Source: Streptomyces sp. B3I8 (GTDB lineage: Bacteria; Actinomycetota; Actinomycetes; Streptomycetales; Streptomycetaceae). Taken from it: 64,000 nt of DNA. The DNA lies in assembly GCF_030816915.1 (NCBI RefSeq), contig NZ_JAUSYN010000002.1:5965501-6029500 (forward strand). The letters run 5' to 3'. Numbering within the stretch: the first letter of the stretch is position 1; each line of letters begins with the position of its first letter. Shown here in pieces: positions 32,556 through 40,934 of this stretch. A program made the position numbers and the translations under genes. The notes under the pieces are model-generated. The model saw only the letters and a list, made by a program, of their open reading frames with translations, was not told the origin of the DNA and made no database searches.

Positions 32556-33833
32556 GTGTCCGACCCGCTGCTGCCTGTGCTCCTCGCCGTCCCGGTCGTG
32601 GTCCTCGCCTGCCAGGCAGGCGGGCGCGCCGTCAGGCTGCTCGGCCAGCCGCCGGTCATCGGCGAAATCCTGGCAGGGATTCTGCTCGGCCCCTCACTGC
32701 TCGGCTGGCTCGCACCCAGCGTCCAGCACCACATCCTGCCTCTCTCGGTCCTGCCCATCACCTCCGCCCTGGGCAACCTCGGCCTCTTGGCGTTCCTCTT
32801 CCTGATTGGACTGGAACTCGACCTCCGCAGCCTGGGCACCACCCGAGGCTCGGTTGCCGCAGTCAGCCTCAGCGGGGTCCTGCTCCCCATGGCCCTCGGC
32901 GCCGCGCTGGCCTCCGCCCTCTACCCGCACTTCGCGCCCGACGGGGTCGGACGACTGCCGTTCACCCTGTTCATCGCCGTCGCCCTGAGCATTACCGCAT
33001 TCCCGGTCCTCGCACGGATCCTCGCCGACCGCGGCCTGGAGACCACGCCCCTGGGCGCCTTCGCCTTGGCCTGCGCCGCCACCGACGACGCCCTCGCCTG
33101 GTGCCTGCTCACCGCCGTTGTCGCCCTGTCCACCTCTGGCACCGTCCTGTCGGCTTTGACCACCCTCGCCCTGACCGCCGTCTTCGCCGCCGGCCTCACC
33201 GTCGTCCTGCGCCCCCTGCTGCGCGCCCTACTCGAACGCGCCAGCCGAACCTCCGACGACCTCGTCCTGGTCCTGCTCTTCGCCGGACTGTGCCTCAGCG
33301 CCTACACCACCGACCAGATCGGCGTGCACCCCGCCTTCGGCGCCTTCCTGTTCGGCGTCACCGCACCTCGTGGGCTCCCGGCCGTCGAGCGCAGCGCCGC
33401 GCGCTTCCGCGCCGTCGTTCTGCCGCTCCTGCTGCCGCTATTCTTCGTCGACACCGGCCTGCACACCGACTTCTCCACGCTGCCAGCCGGACAGTGGGGC
33501 TGGGGAGCGGCGATCCTCGCGGTCGCCGTCATCGGCAAGTGGGGCGGCACGGCTGGCGCAGCCCGACTCACCGGCTCCGACTGGCGCTGGTCGGCCGCTG
33601 TTGGCACGCTCATGAACTGCCGCGGCCTAACCGAACTCGTCGTGCTCGGCATCGGCCTCCAGAGCGGTGTCATCAGCGAGCCGCTGTTCACCCTCCTGGT
33701 GGTCATGACCGTCATCACTACCGCGGCCACCGCCCCGATACTCAGGCGCGTGGCCAGCGACGACCCGAGGATGACCCCGCCGGCAGCGCACGACGATCCC
33801 GAGCGTGACCCCGCCCGGGAGGTGACCGGATGA
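32556..33833 (+). CDS. Kef/NapA-type cation:proton antiporter
   Basis: 425 aa from GTG with GGAG 6 nt upstream. About twelve hydrophobic helices; GQPPVIGEILAGILLGPSLLG is the signature of the CPA2 family, and FALACAATDDALAWCLL carries the conserved DD-type motif. There is no C-terminal TrkA-N domain as in KefB/C. CPA2 antiporters exchange K+ or Na+ for H+; Kef members protect against electrophiles by acidifying the cell. In this cluster it may be for export or tolerance. The stop overlaps the nitroreductase start. Confidence 0.85.
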   Translation: MSDPLLPVLLAVPVVVLACQAGGRAVRLLGQPPVIGEILAGILLGPSLLGWLAPSVQHHILPLSVLPITSALGNLGLLAFLFLIGLELDLRSLGTTRGSVAAVSLSGVLLPMALGAALASALYPHFAPDGVGRLPFTLFIAVALSITAFPVLARILADRGLETTPLGAFALACAATDDALAWCLLTAVVALSTSGTVLSALTTLALTAVFAAGLTVVLRPLLRALLERASRTSDDLVLVLLFAGLCLSAYTTDQIGVHPAFGAFLFGVTAPRGLPAVERSAARFRAVVLPLLLPLFFVDTGLHTDFSTLPAGQWGWGAAILAVAVIGKWGGTAGAARLTGSDWRWSAAVGTLMNCRGLTELVVLGIGLQSGVISEPLFTLLVVMTVITTAATAPILRRVASDDPRMTPPAAHDDPERDPAREVTG

Positions 33834-34405
33834 CCCAGCCCCCGAACCCGGTTCTGGAAGCGGTCCTCACCCGGCGCAGCGCCCCCCGACTGACCGAGCC
33901 CGCGCCCGGCCGTCACGACCTGGAGCGACTCATCCAGGCCGCGGCCACCGCACCCGACCACGGGCGACTTCGCCCTTGGAGGCTGGTCGCGGTGACCGGG
34001 AACGAGCGGGCCCGACTCGGTGACGTGCTCGCCGAAGCCGCCGCCTCGCCGGAGCAGGCCCGGCGCGCCGCCACGAAGCCCCTGCGCGCCCCGTTGCTCC
34101 TGTCTATCGTCCACTGCCCCGTGCCCGACCATCCGAAAGTCCCCGAATGGGAGCAACTGGCCGCCACCACGGGCGTGGTCACCACACTGTCGCTGCTCTT
34201 GCACGGCTACGGCTGGGCGTCGATCTGGCGCACCGGGTCCGCAGTCCAGGCGCCCCAGGTCCGCAAGTACCTCGGCGTCGCCGACAGGGAGCAGCTTCTG
34301 GGCTGGCTGTACGTCGGTACCCGGTGCCCGTCCGGCACTTTCGCTGAACGGCCGCCGTTCGACAACTTTGCCAAGATCACCTGGCTCGACGGTGCCGGCG
34401 GCTGA
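33830..34405 (+). CDS. Nitroreductase-family flavoprotein
   Basis: 191 aa, ATGA overlap with the antiporter gene. Features: LEAVLTRRSAPRLTEPAP (the RRS FMN-binding start), AATAPDHGRLRPWRLVAVTG, GVVTTLSLLLHGYGWASIW, and LGWLYVGT. YdjA-like members are small FMN oxidoreductases. As the last gene of the plus-strand operon it could reduce an N-oxygenated (nitro, nitroso, hydroxylamine) or unsaturated intermediate. That would fit an upstream N-oxygenating HDO, but this is inference. Confidence 0.85.
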   Translation: MTQPPNPVLEAVLTRRSAPRLTEPAPGRHDLERLIQAAATAPDHGRLRPWRLVAVTGNERARLGDVLAEAAASPEQARRAATKPLRAPLLLSIVHCPVPDHPKVPEWEQLAATTGVVTTLSLLLHGYGWASIWRTGSAVQAPQVRKYLGVADREQLLGWLYVGTRCPSGTFAERPPFDNFAKITWLDGAGG

Positions 34406-34626
34406 GACTTCCCCAGCACGCGGTCACGCAGACCACCGACGACGAACGTAACTAAGTGGTCAGGGCCGAAAGTCCTTCGGGGGTCGACCTGGTGCCAATA
34501 GCGTGCTGTCGCTGTGTCAAATGTCGAATCTTGAATTGTCAGTGCCCCGTGACAGGCTGGCGGCGGAGGGCAGAGAAGTGCTCCCATGTTCCTGCATGAT
34601 GATCAGCTTCCGCCCCGGGGGGCACA

Positions 34627-36693
34627 GTGGCACGACTCACCGACGCGAACCGCCTCTCGATGTGCCGCCCGGACGTGGCCGAAGACTGGGACTACGACAA
34701 GAACGAGGACACACCCGCTGAGTTCACGGTCAGCTCGAACGCGTGGAAATGGTGGATCTGCCGAGAGGGGCACCCTTCCTTCGAGCGCAAGATCGAACAG
34801 CGCACGCGCAAGAATCCGCTGAAGTGTCCGGAGTGCCCGGCACGAAGGCCGGTGCTCGTGCCTCGGTCAGATGCGGACCCTCTGTCGACGGCACACCTGC
34901 ACGACGGGAACCGCCTCTCGATGTGTCGTCCGGACGTGGCCGAGGACTGGGACTACGACAAGAACTATCCGCACACCCCCGATGACGTCTCGGTCAGCTC
35001 GAGCGCGAGGGCGTGGTTCTGGAAGTGTCCGACAGGAAAACATCCCTCTTATCCATCAAAAGTCAGTACACGGACCCGCGAGAGGTTTCCGGCGAAGTGC
35101 CCCGAGTGCCCGCGCCGTCCGATGCTCGCCTTCCGGGTCACCGACGAGAACCGCCTGTCCATCTGCCGCCCGGACTTGGTCCGGTCGTGGAACAAGGAGC
35201 GGAACCTTCCCCTCACACCGGAACAGGTGTCGCTGGCCAGTGGCAAGACCGTCATCTGGGACTGCCTCGACAACCCCAAGCATCCGTCCTGGCCCGCGGC
35301 CGTCTCCGACCGCGTCGGAAGCGCAACGAGGGAGGGCACCGGCTGCCCTGATTGCTCGCTCGTCCGCACCTCTCGCCCCGAACTGCGACTCAAGGCAGAG
35401 TTGAGCCGGTTCCTGACCGTCGATCCGGAACCGAACAAGGCACTCGTTGACGGCGGAGTGCGGGAAGAGGTCGACATCGCAGATCCGGGGCGCCGGCTTG
35501 TTGTCGAATTCGACGGCGCATATTTTCACGGCCGCCCCGGCGGCCTGGAGCGCGACATCGCGAAGACCCGCCGTCTCAGGGATTCGGGCTGGACCGTCGT
35601 TCGAGTCCGGGAGCACAGCCTCACCAAGGTCGACCCTGGGTTCGACATCACCGTCGATAAGGACGCCCACCCCTACAAGGTCGCGGTGGCAGTGGTCGAG
35701 CACCTTGCGCTCCTCGGTTTCATCTCTGCCACCGCCGCTGAGACCTACGTTCAAGCAGGTGCCCTGCAGGCCAAGGAACTGTCCGATGCCTGGATAGCCG
35801 AGCGCCTCGGCAGCGCTGTTTCCAGTGCCGAGCGCGATTCCGTGGGGGACAAATGGGATCGGATGCACGCGGCCCTGGAGAGCTTCCAGGCACGCTTCGG
35901 GCACTGCCGCGTCCCGGACGGCATCCTCGTCCAAGGTGTTGACCTGCGAACTTGGTGCTACTCACAGCGGGCCGCCCACCGACAGGGAAAACTCGCGGAG
36001 GACCGGCGGCAGCGCCTGGAGTCGATCCCGTCCTGGACCTTCGATGCTCTGAGCGGAAAGTTCTGGGACGGCCACGAGAAATTCCAGAACACCTTCAACT
36101 GGAACGGCGCCGGCCAGCGCAACCCCGAGGCTGAAACCGAGGAGGTTCATGAAGCCCGACGGTGGGCCCAGAAGCTGCGCGAACGGCGCCGCAACCGGCT
36201 TGCGGAAGGACGGGACCTCCCGGCCTATCAGGTCGAAGCGATGGACGCGCTGCCGGGCTGGTCCTGGACGCCTCGTGACAGTCGGTTCGAAGAGCAGATC
36301 GACGTGCTGGTCGACTACTGCCACAGGCTGGGCACCACTCTGGCGAGCGTCAAGGACAAGGACGTCTGGGATGGGCACAAGATCGGTATGTGGGTCACCA
36401 ACTGGCGGTCCTCTCGACCACGGCTGACGGTCGAGCAGGTCAGTGACCTGGAAGCCCTGCCGGGTTGGACTTGGAGCAAGAACGCGGACGCCTGGGCGGC
36501 CAAGCTCGCCGCACTGACCGACTTCGGGAAGGCCCACGGCCACGTGACCCCCTCGCTCATGAATGGGGATGAACATGAGCACGCGCTTGCCCGGTGGAAG
36601 CACAAGTACAAGAGCAAGCTCCGCGGCCAGGACAACGAGCGGGCCAGGCGTCTCAGAGAACTGCTGGCCGAATATGGCGAGGTCTGGCCCTGA
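34627..36693 (+). CDS. Zinc-ribbon x3 / Vsr-like PD-(D/E)XK nuclease / helicase-associated repeats
   Basis: 688 aa from GTG. Residues ~1-245 hold three DUF4379-type treble-clef repeats (NRLSMCRPDVAEDWDYDKN; NRLSICRPDLVRSWNKERN; each followed by W-x-C...HPS...CPEC). Residues ~250-345 contain REEVDIADPGRRLVVEFDGAYFHG...RRLRDSGWTVVRVREHSL, a PD-(D/E)XK core of the Vsr-like type (E, D, E/D and K/R visible). The C-terminal ~300 residues carry helicase-associated-like repeats (FQARFGHCRVP; LPGWSW; FGKAHGHVTP). Such proteins are thought to be phage-defence or conflict nucleases. It stands alone. The first two zinc repeats are nearly identical at DNA level. Confidence 0.75.
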   Translation: MARLTDANRLSMCRPDVAEDWDYDKNEDTPAEFTVSSNAWKWWICREGHPSFERKIEQRTRKNPLKCPECPARRPVLVPRSDADPLSTAHLHDGNRLSMCRPDVAEDWDYDKNYPHTPDDVSVSSSARAWFWKCPTGKHPSYPSKVSTRTRERFPAKCPECPRRPMLAFRVTDENRLSICRPDLVRSWNKERNLPLTPEQVSLASGKTVIWDCLDNPKHPSWPAAVSDRVGSATREGTGCPDCSLVRTSRPELRLKAELSRFLTVDPEPNKALVDGGVREEVDIADPGRRLVVEFDGAYFHGRPGGLERDIAKTRRLRDSGWTVVRVREHSLTKVDPGFDITVDKDAHPYKVAVAVVEHLALLGFISATAAETYVQAGALQAKELSDAWIAERLGSAVSSAERDSVGDKWDRMHAALESFQARFGHCRVPDGILVQGVDLRTWCYSQRAAHRQGKLAEDRRQRLESIPSWTFDALSGKFWDGHEKFQNTFNWNGAGQRNPEAETEEVHEARRWAQKLRERRRNRLAEGRDLPAYQVEAMDALPGWSWTPRDSRFEEQIDVLVDYCHRLGTTLASVKDKDVWDGHKIGMWVTNWRSSRPRLTVEQVSDLEALPGWTWSKNADAWAAKLAALTDFGKAHGHVTPSLMNGDEHEHALARWKHKYKSKLRGQDNERARRLRELLAEYGEVWP

Positions 36694-36704
36694 CGTTCAA
36701 ATGT

Positions 36705-36858
36705 CGAAGGCGACAGGTAGAGGCCGCAGGCACGGTCCAGGGCGTCCTCGGGGCTGCCGACGAAGGCGCCGGTGGGCAGGATGGTGTCTTCGTACTTATC
36801 GGTGCTGGCGAGGTAGAGAGCGAAGCTCCAGATGTTGGCGGAACCGTCGTAGCGCCGA
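36705..36858 (-). pseudogene. Possible remnant of a gene 3' end
   Basis: Minus-strand translation RRYDGSANIWSFALYLASTD followed by KYEDTILPTGAFVGSPEDALDRACGLYL reads like a conserved protein tail, but it has no start, no proper stop in frame and no upstream partner. I cannot name the family with confidence. It may be debris of an insertion element or duplicated gene. The rest of 36694-37055 shows nothing. Confidence 0.25.
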
Positions 36859-37055
36859 CGTGCTCCGGAGCGGCGCCGGACGATGACACGGCGGCCTCGG
36901 TCCCGGCGTGCGGATGTGTGTCTCTGTTCACGAGAACGTTCTGGTGAACATCGACCACGGCCCGGTCGGAGCACCTCCCGAAGTCGTGCACATCTGCCGT
37001 CGGAGCCGGAGCTCGTGAACAGAACTAGATGTGTCTCCAGTGCGGGCCGAGGTGG

Positions 37056-38372
37056 TCAGAAGCCTCGCAGCGGCTCGCCCGCCTTCAGGCGGTCGAGGCG
37101 CTCAGAGAGCCGACGGCTCATCAGATGCTGGGACGCCTGGGAGGCGCGCTTCGCCACGGCCGCGTGCTCGGCCGAGTCACCGCGCAGCCGCGCCAGTTCG
37201 GCCTCGGTAATCAGGAGTTCCACCGTGTCGCGTGTCCGGTCCGATGAAAGGACCGACGCCTCCTTCAGGGCCTGCGCCCCCTGTTCGGCCAGCCCGGCAA
37301 CGGCAAACGCCCACGCCGTCTGTCCCTCCAGCTCACGGAAGTCGAACCACTCCAGCCAGGCCGGACCGGTGCTGCTCTGCGCGCGGGCGAAGAACTCGCG
37401 GGCCCGCTTCACCGCCGCCACGACCTGATCCGGCTGTCCGTTCAGCGCCCATGCTCGAGCTTCGGTCACGCACGCATAGGCCCTGACGAGGGGAGGCGCT
37501 CCCTCGGCCGCCAGCACAGCACTGCGCGCGTGAGCGAGCACATCCGCCTGCCCGCCCTGCGTTGCCGCCAGCCGGGCTTGGTGGATGTGGACCCGAGTGA
37601 TGCGGGCGCGGTCTCCGATCGCCTGGGCCAGCCGCATTGCCTGAAGGTCGTAGCGCTGCGCCAAACCGGGGAGCTGATCGTCGTAGGCCATCGAGGCCAT
37701 CGCAAGAACCGCGTCCACCACGCTGCCGTACAGTCGGCGACCGGTTCGTGCGGAGAAGCTCCCGTTCAACATCGGTGTTGCGTGCGTGTCCATCATCGAC
37801 GCGAACACACTGCGGAACTTGCCCCCGCCGTGTTGGGAGTCCAGCTTGCCGTACAACCGAGTCTGCTCGTCAAGCAGGTCGATGTCCGCTGCGGTGACCC
37901 TGTGCTGCCCGTGGCCACCGATGGCGGCGTCCGCCGGCATCACGAGCGCCTCGCGCGACGCGGGACCAAACACGCTCGGTGAGAACGCGCTCTTGACCAC
38001 GCTGCGCCGGCGCATGGCGTCCAGGGCCCACAGCTTCGACAGCATGCGTACGGCGTGGGGAACGTCCAGGTATTCCAACGATTGCACCGCGACCAGGCCG
38101 GTGTCGGACGGCCAACCTAAGCTCTCCGGCGTCACTACCCGGTGCAGCGCTGCCGACAGTACATGGCAGGCGGCGGCTGCGAGGTCCTCGCCGGGAGTCG
38201 CGCCCTTGCACCACCGAGAGACGGTGCTAGTGGCCACTGCGTAGGGCAAACGGATCGCCTCACAGCGTGCGGCGATCCGGCGTGCGAAGCCGCTGATCGA
38301 CCAGTCCAGCGTCTCCAGATGCTTGAGTAAGACCTCGTTTCGCTCCGCCTTCTCTGATCTCGGACTCATCAT
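37056..38372 (-). CDS. XRE-type regulator with TPR-like C-terminus
   Basis: 438 aa, ATGATG start (38372 or 38369). The N-terminal HTH is WSISGFARRIAARCEAIRLPYAVATSTVSRWCKGATPGEDLAAAACHVLS. Residues ~100-430 are helical repeats of TPR type (AVLAMASMAYDDQLPGLAQRYDLQAMRLAQAIGDRARITRVHIHQAR...). Large XRE-TPR regulators are abundant in Streptomyces and often control nearby specialised genes. It heads no obvious operon; the DUF6624-like/LuxR genes lie 120 bp behind its start on the same strand. Confidence 0.8.
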   Translation of the reverse strand: MMSPRSEKAERNEVLLKHLETLDWSISGFARRIAARCEAIRLPYAVATSTVSRWCKGATPGEDLAAAACHVLSAALHRVVTPESLGWPSDTGLVAVQSLEYLDVPHAVRMLSKLWALDAMRRRSVVKSAFSPSVFGPASREALVMPADAAIGGHGQHRVTAADIDLLDEQTRLYGKLDSQHGGGKFRSVFASMMDTHATPMLNGSFSARTGRRLYGSVVDAVLAMASMAYDDQLPGLAQRYDLQAMRLAQAIGDRARITRVHIHQARLAATQGGQADVLAHARSAVLAAEGAPPLVRAYACVTEARAWALNGQPDQVVAAVKRAREFFARAQSSTGPAWLEWFDFRELEGQTAWAFAVAGLAEQGAQALKEASVLSSDRTRDTVELLITEAELARLRGDSAEHAAVAKRASQASQHLMSRRLSERLDRLKAGEPLRGF

Positions 38373-38492
38373 CGCGCCGCCCCATCCCGGTGGAGTCAGG
38401 GAAAAGATCGAAGTGGTACCAGCTGGGTTCCGTGCGTTCAGCGGCTCCCTGGGGCGGAGCCCGTGCGAGTCGGCTGCAGCCGCTGGCCCTGC

Positions 38493-39110
38493 TCACGGAT
38501 TACTCCCGGCCAAGGCGAGGTCCTCGTCGTGGTCCGTTACCGGGACCGGTAACGAACCGCTCCCGCCCGCCAGGCGCTCGCGCAGGAGCCGGAACTGCTC
38601 TGCGTGGGGGAGCAGCCCGACCTGTGCACGCCGGACGTCGAGCTGATCGTGGTCTTGGACCGGGTAGAGCTCCAGCTCTCCGTCGGACCGACGGCGGTGC
38701 TGCGTGCCGTAGACCTGCAGTTTTCCGTCGCGCGCCAGACACCGGTCGTACAAGCGCGCCCACTGGCCCGCGCTCGCCTCGCGTTGCTGGGCGGCTTCGT
38801 GGACCGCGCGGAGGAATCCGTTCTGGTCACGGAGGTCGTGATCGGCGTGCAGCGCGAGCGTCAGCGCGGCCCGCGCGGCCTCCTCGCCGACGAGGCTGCG
38901 GCCGGGCCACCCGTGGGCGGCCACGATCCGCGCGAGTACCTGGGTGTTGGCCTGGTCCGTGAGCAGCGCGGCGTCGGCCCCCGCCGGTCCCTGCTGCGCC
39001 GCGGCGGTGGAACGGGCGGCCCGCCGGTTCTCACTGGCGGCCTTGGCATGCTGGATCAGGGTCTGGGCGATGTCGGGCCGCTGCGGCTGGTGCTGGTGGG
39101 GCGTCGTCAC
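38493..39110 (-). CDS. DUF6624-like hypothetical protein
   Basis: 205 aa from GTG overlapping the LuxR-type stop by 4 nt. VLARIVAAHGWPGRSLVGEEAARAALTLALHADHD and YDRCLARDGKLQVYGTQHR are typical of DUF6624 proteins, whose function is unknown. The second motif (usually Q-x-YGTQ) is intact. Coupled translation with the LuxR-type gene suggests a joint role. Confidence 0.72.
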   Translation of the reverse strand: MTTPHQHQPQRPDIAQTLIQHAKAASENRRAARSTAAAQQGPAGADAALLTDQANTQVLARIVAAHGWPGRSLVGEEAARAALTLALHADHDLRDQNGFLRAVHEAAQQREASAGQWARLYDRCLARDGKLQVYGTQHRRRSDGELELYPVQDHDQLDVRRAQVGLLPHAEQFRLLRERLAGGSGSLPVPVTDHDEDLALAGSNP

Positions 39111-39634
39111 TGCGTACCTCCGGAGGCGCGATGGTCCGGCAGCGTGGTCGGCGACGGCGAGGCCGAGGTGTCCGGCTTCGTGGCCGTCTCGGAGTCCAGG
39201 AGCTGCCAGGCGTGGGCCATGCCCACCAGGTGGCTGGAGTTGAGCGCCCCGGCCTTGTCGGCCAGGTCGCGGATGCGGGTCGTCACCAAGGCCGGGGCGA
39301 TGCGTGCGGCTGCGGCGATCTCGTCGTTGTCCGATTTGGTGGCGACCGCGCGGAGCAGGAGCAATTCGTCCTCGGTGAAGGCCGGGACGGTGTCCGGCGC
39401 TTCCGGAGCGAGGGCCTGGCCGCTGGCCAGCGCAGCGTGGATCTTGGCCGGACGGGAGCTGACGCCGAACTTGAGGCCGATGTTCATGACGTGCCGGCCC
39501 AGGGTGCCGGGCTGCATCCCGAGTTCGGCTGCGGCCTCCTGGTTGCTGAGACCGGCCGCGATCTTCTCGGCAACGCGCTTCTCGGTGGGCGTCAAGGTGG
39601 TCAACTCGGTTGCTGAGCGCAGGGTGGCAGCCAT
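39107..39634 (-). CDS. LuxR-type HTH protein with a second helical domain
   Basis: 175 aa. Residues ~10-60 (LTPTEKRVAEKIAAGLSNQEAAAELGMQPGTLGRHVMNIGLKFG) are a LuxR/GerE DNA-binding domain, placed unusually at the N-terminus. A second similar helical region follows (FTEDELLLLRAVATKSDNDEIAAAARIAPALVTTRIRDLADKAG), perhaps a degenerate repeat of the same fold. No receiver domain. It follows the P450 genes of the conservon with a 44-bp gap and may regulate them. Confidence 0.78.
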   Translation of the reverse strand: MAATLRSATELTTLTPTEKRVAEKIAAGLSNQEAAAELGMQPGTLGRHVMNIGLKFGVSSRPAKIHAALASGQALAPEAPDTVPAFTEDELLLLRAVATKSDNDEIAAAARIAPALVTTRIRDLADKAGALNSSHLVGMAHAWQLLDSETATKPDTSASPSPTTLPDHRASGGTQ

Positions 39635-39678
39635 GCGTCTTCCCTTCCGGCCACAGGCCGTGGTGGTGGGGTGGGTGG

Positions 39679-40929
39679 TCAGGAATCGGCCGGGGGCCGA
39701 AGGCGGACGGGCAGATGCCGGTGGCCGTTGGAGATGAAGGAGGACAGCGGCTTGAGCTCCTCGGGATCGACGGCCAGGCGCAGCTCGGGGTAGGAGTCGA
39801 AGAGCATTGGCAGGGCGATGGCGGCCTCCAGCCGGGCCAGCGGCGCGCCAGGGCAGAAGTGCGGGCCGTGGCCGAACGCCAGGTGCTCCCGTGCGGTGGT
39901 GCGGGTGATGTCGAAGGCGTCGGCGCTGGCGCCGTGGACGTGCGGATCGCGGCCGCCCGCGGCGTAGTTGATGACGATGGCGTCGCCCTGCCGGAAGGTC
40001 AGACCGGTCGGCTCGTCCTCGATGTCGCGGGTGGGGAACCGCATGATGATGCTGGCGATGGGCGCCTGGTGCCGCAGCGTCTCCTCGATGGCCTGCTCCC
40101 AGGCCGCCTTGCCGGAGGCGATCAGGGCGTGCTGGTCGGGGTGGGTGAGCAGGTTGACTACGGCGTGGTCGAGGAGGTTGACGGTGGTCTCGTGTCCGGC
40201 GCCGATGACCAGCATGAGGCTGTCCAGGAGTTCCTGGCGGCTGAGCGTCCCGCTGTCGTGGTCGGCGATCAGCGTGGAGGCCACGTCGTCGTCCGGCTGC
40301 TTGCCCTTGGTCTCCACCAGCAGGTTCAGCAGCCGGTACGTCTCGGCGTACGCGGCGGCGGCCTCCTGCTCGTTGCGGGAGGTGTCGAACAGGGCGCCGA
40401 TCGCGGCCCGGAAGCCGTCGTGGAGCTCCTCGGGCACGCCGAGCATCACGTTGACGACGAGCAGTGGCAGCCGCCAGGCGAAGCGGGCCCGCAGGTCGAC
40501 GACCTCGTCCGGGGCGGTGTCGCTGAGCTCGTCCAGGAGCTGGCGGGTGATCGAGGTGATCTGCGGGCGAAGGGCGCGGACCCGGCGCGGGTTGAACGCG
40601 GCCGCAAGCGGCCGGCGCAGACGGGTGTGCTCGCTGCCGTAAGCGCTCAGGGCGTTGCGGACCTCGACCCAGACCCGCAGCGGCCAGTCGGCGGGTATCT
40701 CCCCCTTGATGAACGCGGGCCAGTGCCGGTGGGCGTCCTTGGAGATGTCGGGGTGTGTGAGCAGCCGTCGGATCAGGTCGGGGTCTGTCACGCTCCAGGC
40801 CGCCACGTCGCCGGGCAGCTCGACGTGGGTGGCCGGCCCGAGGGCGCGCAGGGTGGTGGCCTCGGCGTGGATGTCGGTGCCGGCTCCGTCGATCCGGTAC
40901 GGGCAGCGGGCGGGCGTCTGCGTGGTCAT
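39679..40929 (-). CDS. cvnF: Cytochrome P450, CYP154-like (conservon-linked)
   Basis: 416 aa, ATG with GGAAGG upstream. Canonical motifs: I-helix AGHETTVN, ExxR in EETLR, and haem loop FGHGPHFCPGAPLARLE. It is the second P450 behind cvnD. S. coelicolor conservons pair CYP157 and CYP154 enzymes in this position, and the symbol is used by that order. Catalyses mono-oxygenation with ferredoxin partners not encoded here. Substrate unknown. Confidence 0.85.
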   Translation of the reverse strand: MTTQTPARCPYRIDGAGTDIHAEATTLRALGPATHVELPGDVAAWSVTDPDLIRRLLTHPDISKDAHRHWPAFIKGEIPADWPLRVWVEVRNALSAYGSEHTRLRRPLAAAFNPRRVRALRPQITSITRQLLDELSDTAPDEVVDLRARFAWRLPLLVVNVMLGVPEELHDGFRAAIGALFDTSRNEQEAAAAYAETYRLLNLLVETKGKQPDDDVASTLIADHDSGTLSRQELLDSLMLVIGAGHETTVNLLDHAVVNLLTHPDQHALIASGKAAWEQAIEETLRHQAPIASIIMRFPTRDIEDEPTGLTFRQGDAIVINYAAGGRDPHVHGASADAFDITRTTAREHLAFGHGPHFCPGAPLARLEAAIALPMLFDSYPELRLAVDPEELKPLSSFISNGHRHLPVRLRPPADS

Positions 40930-40934
40930 GTCGG

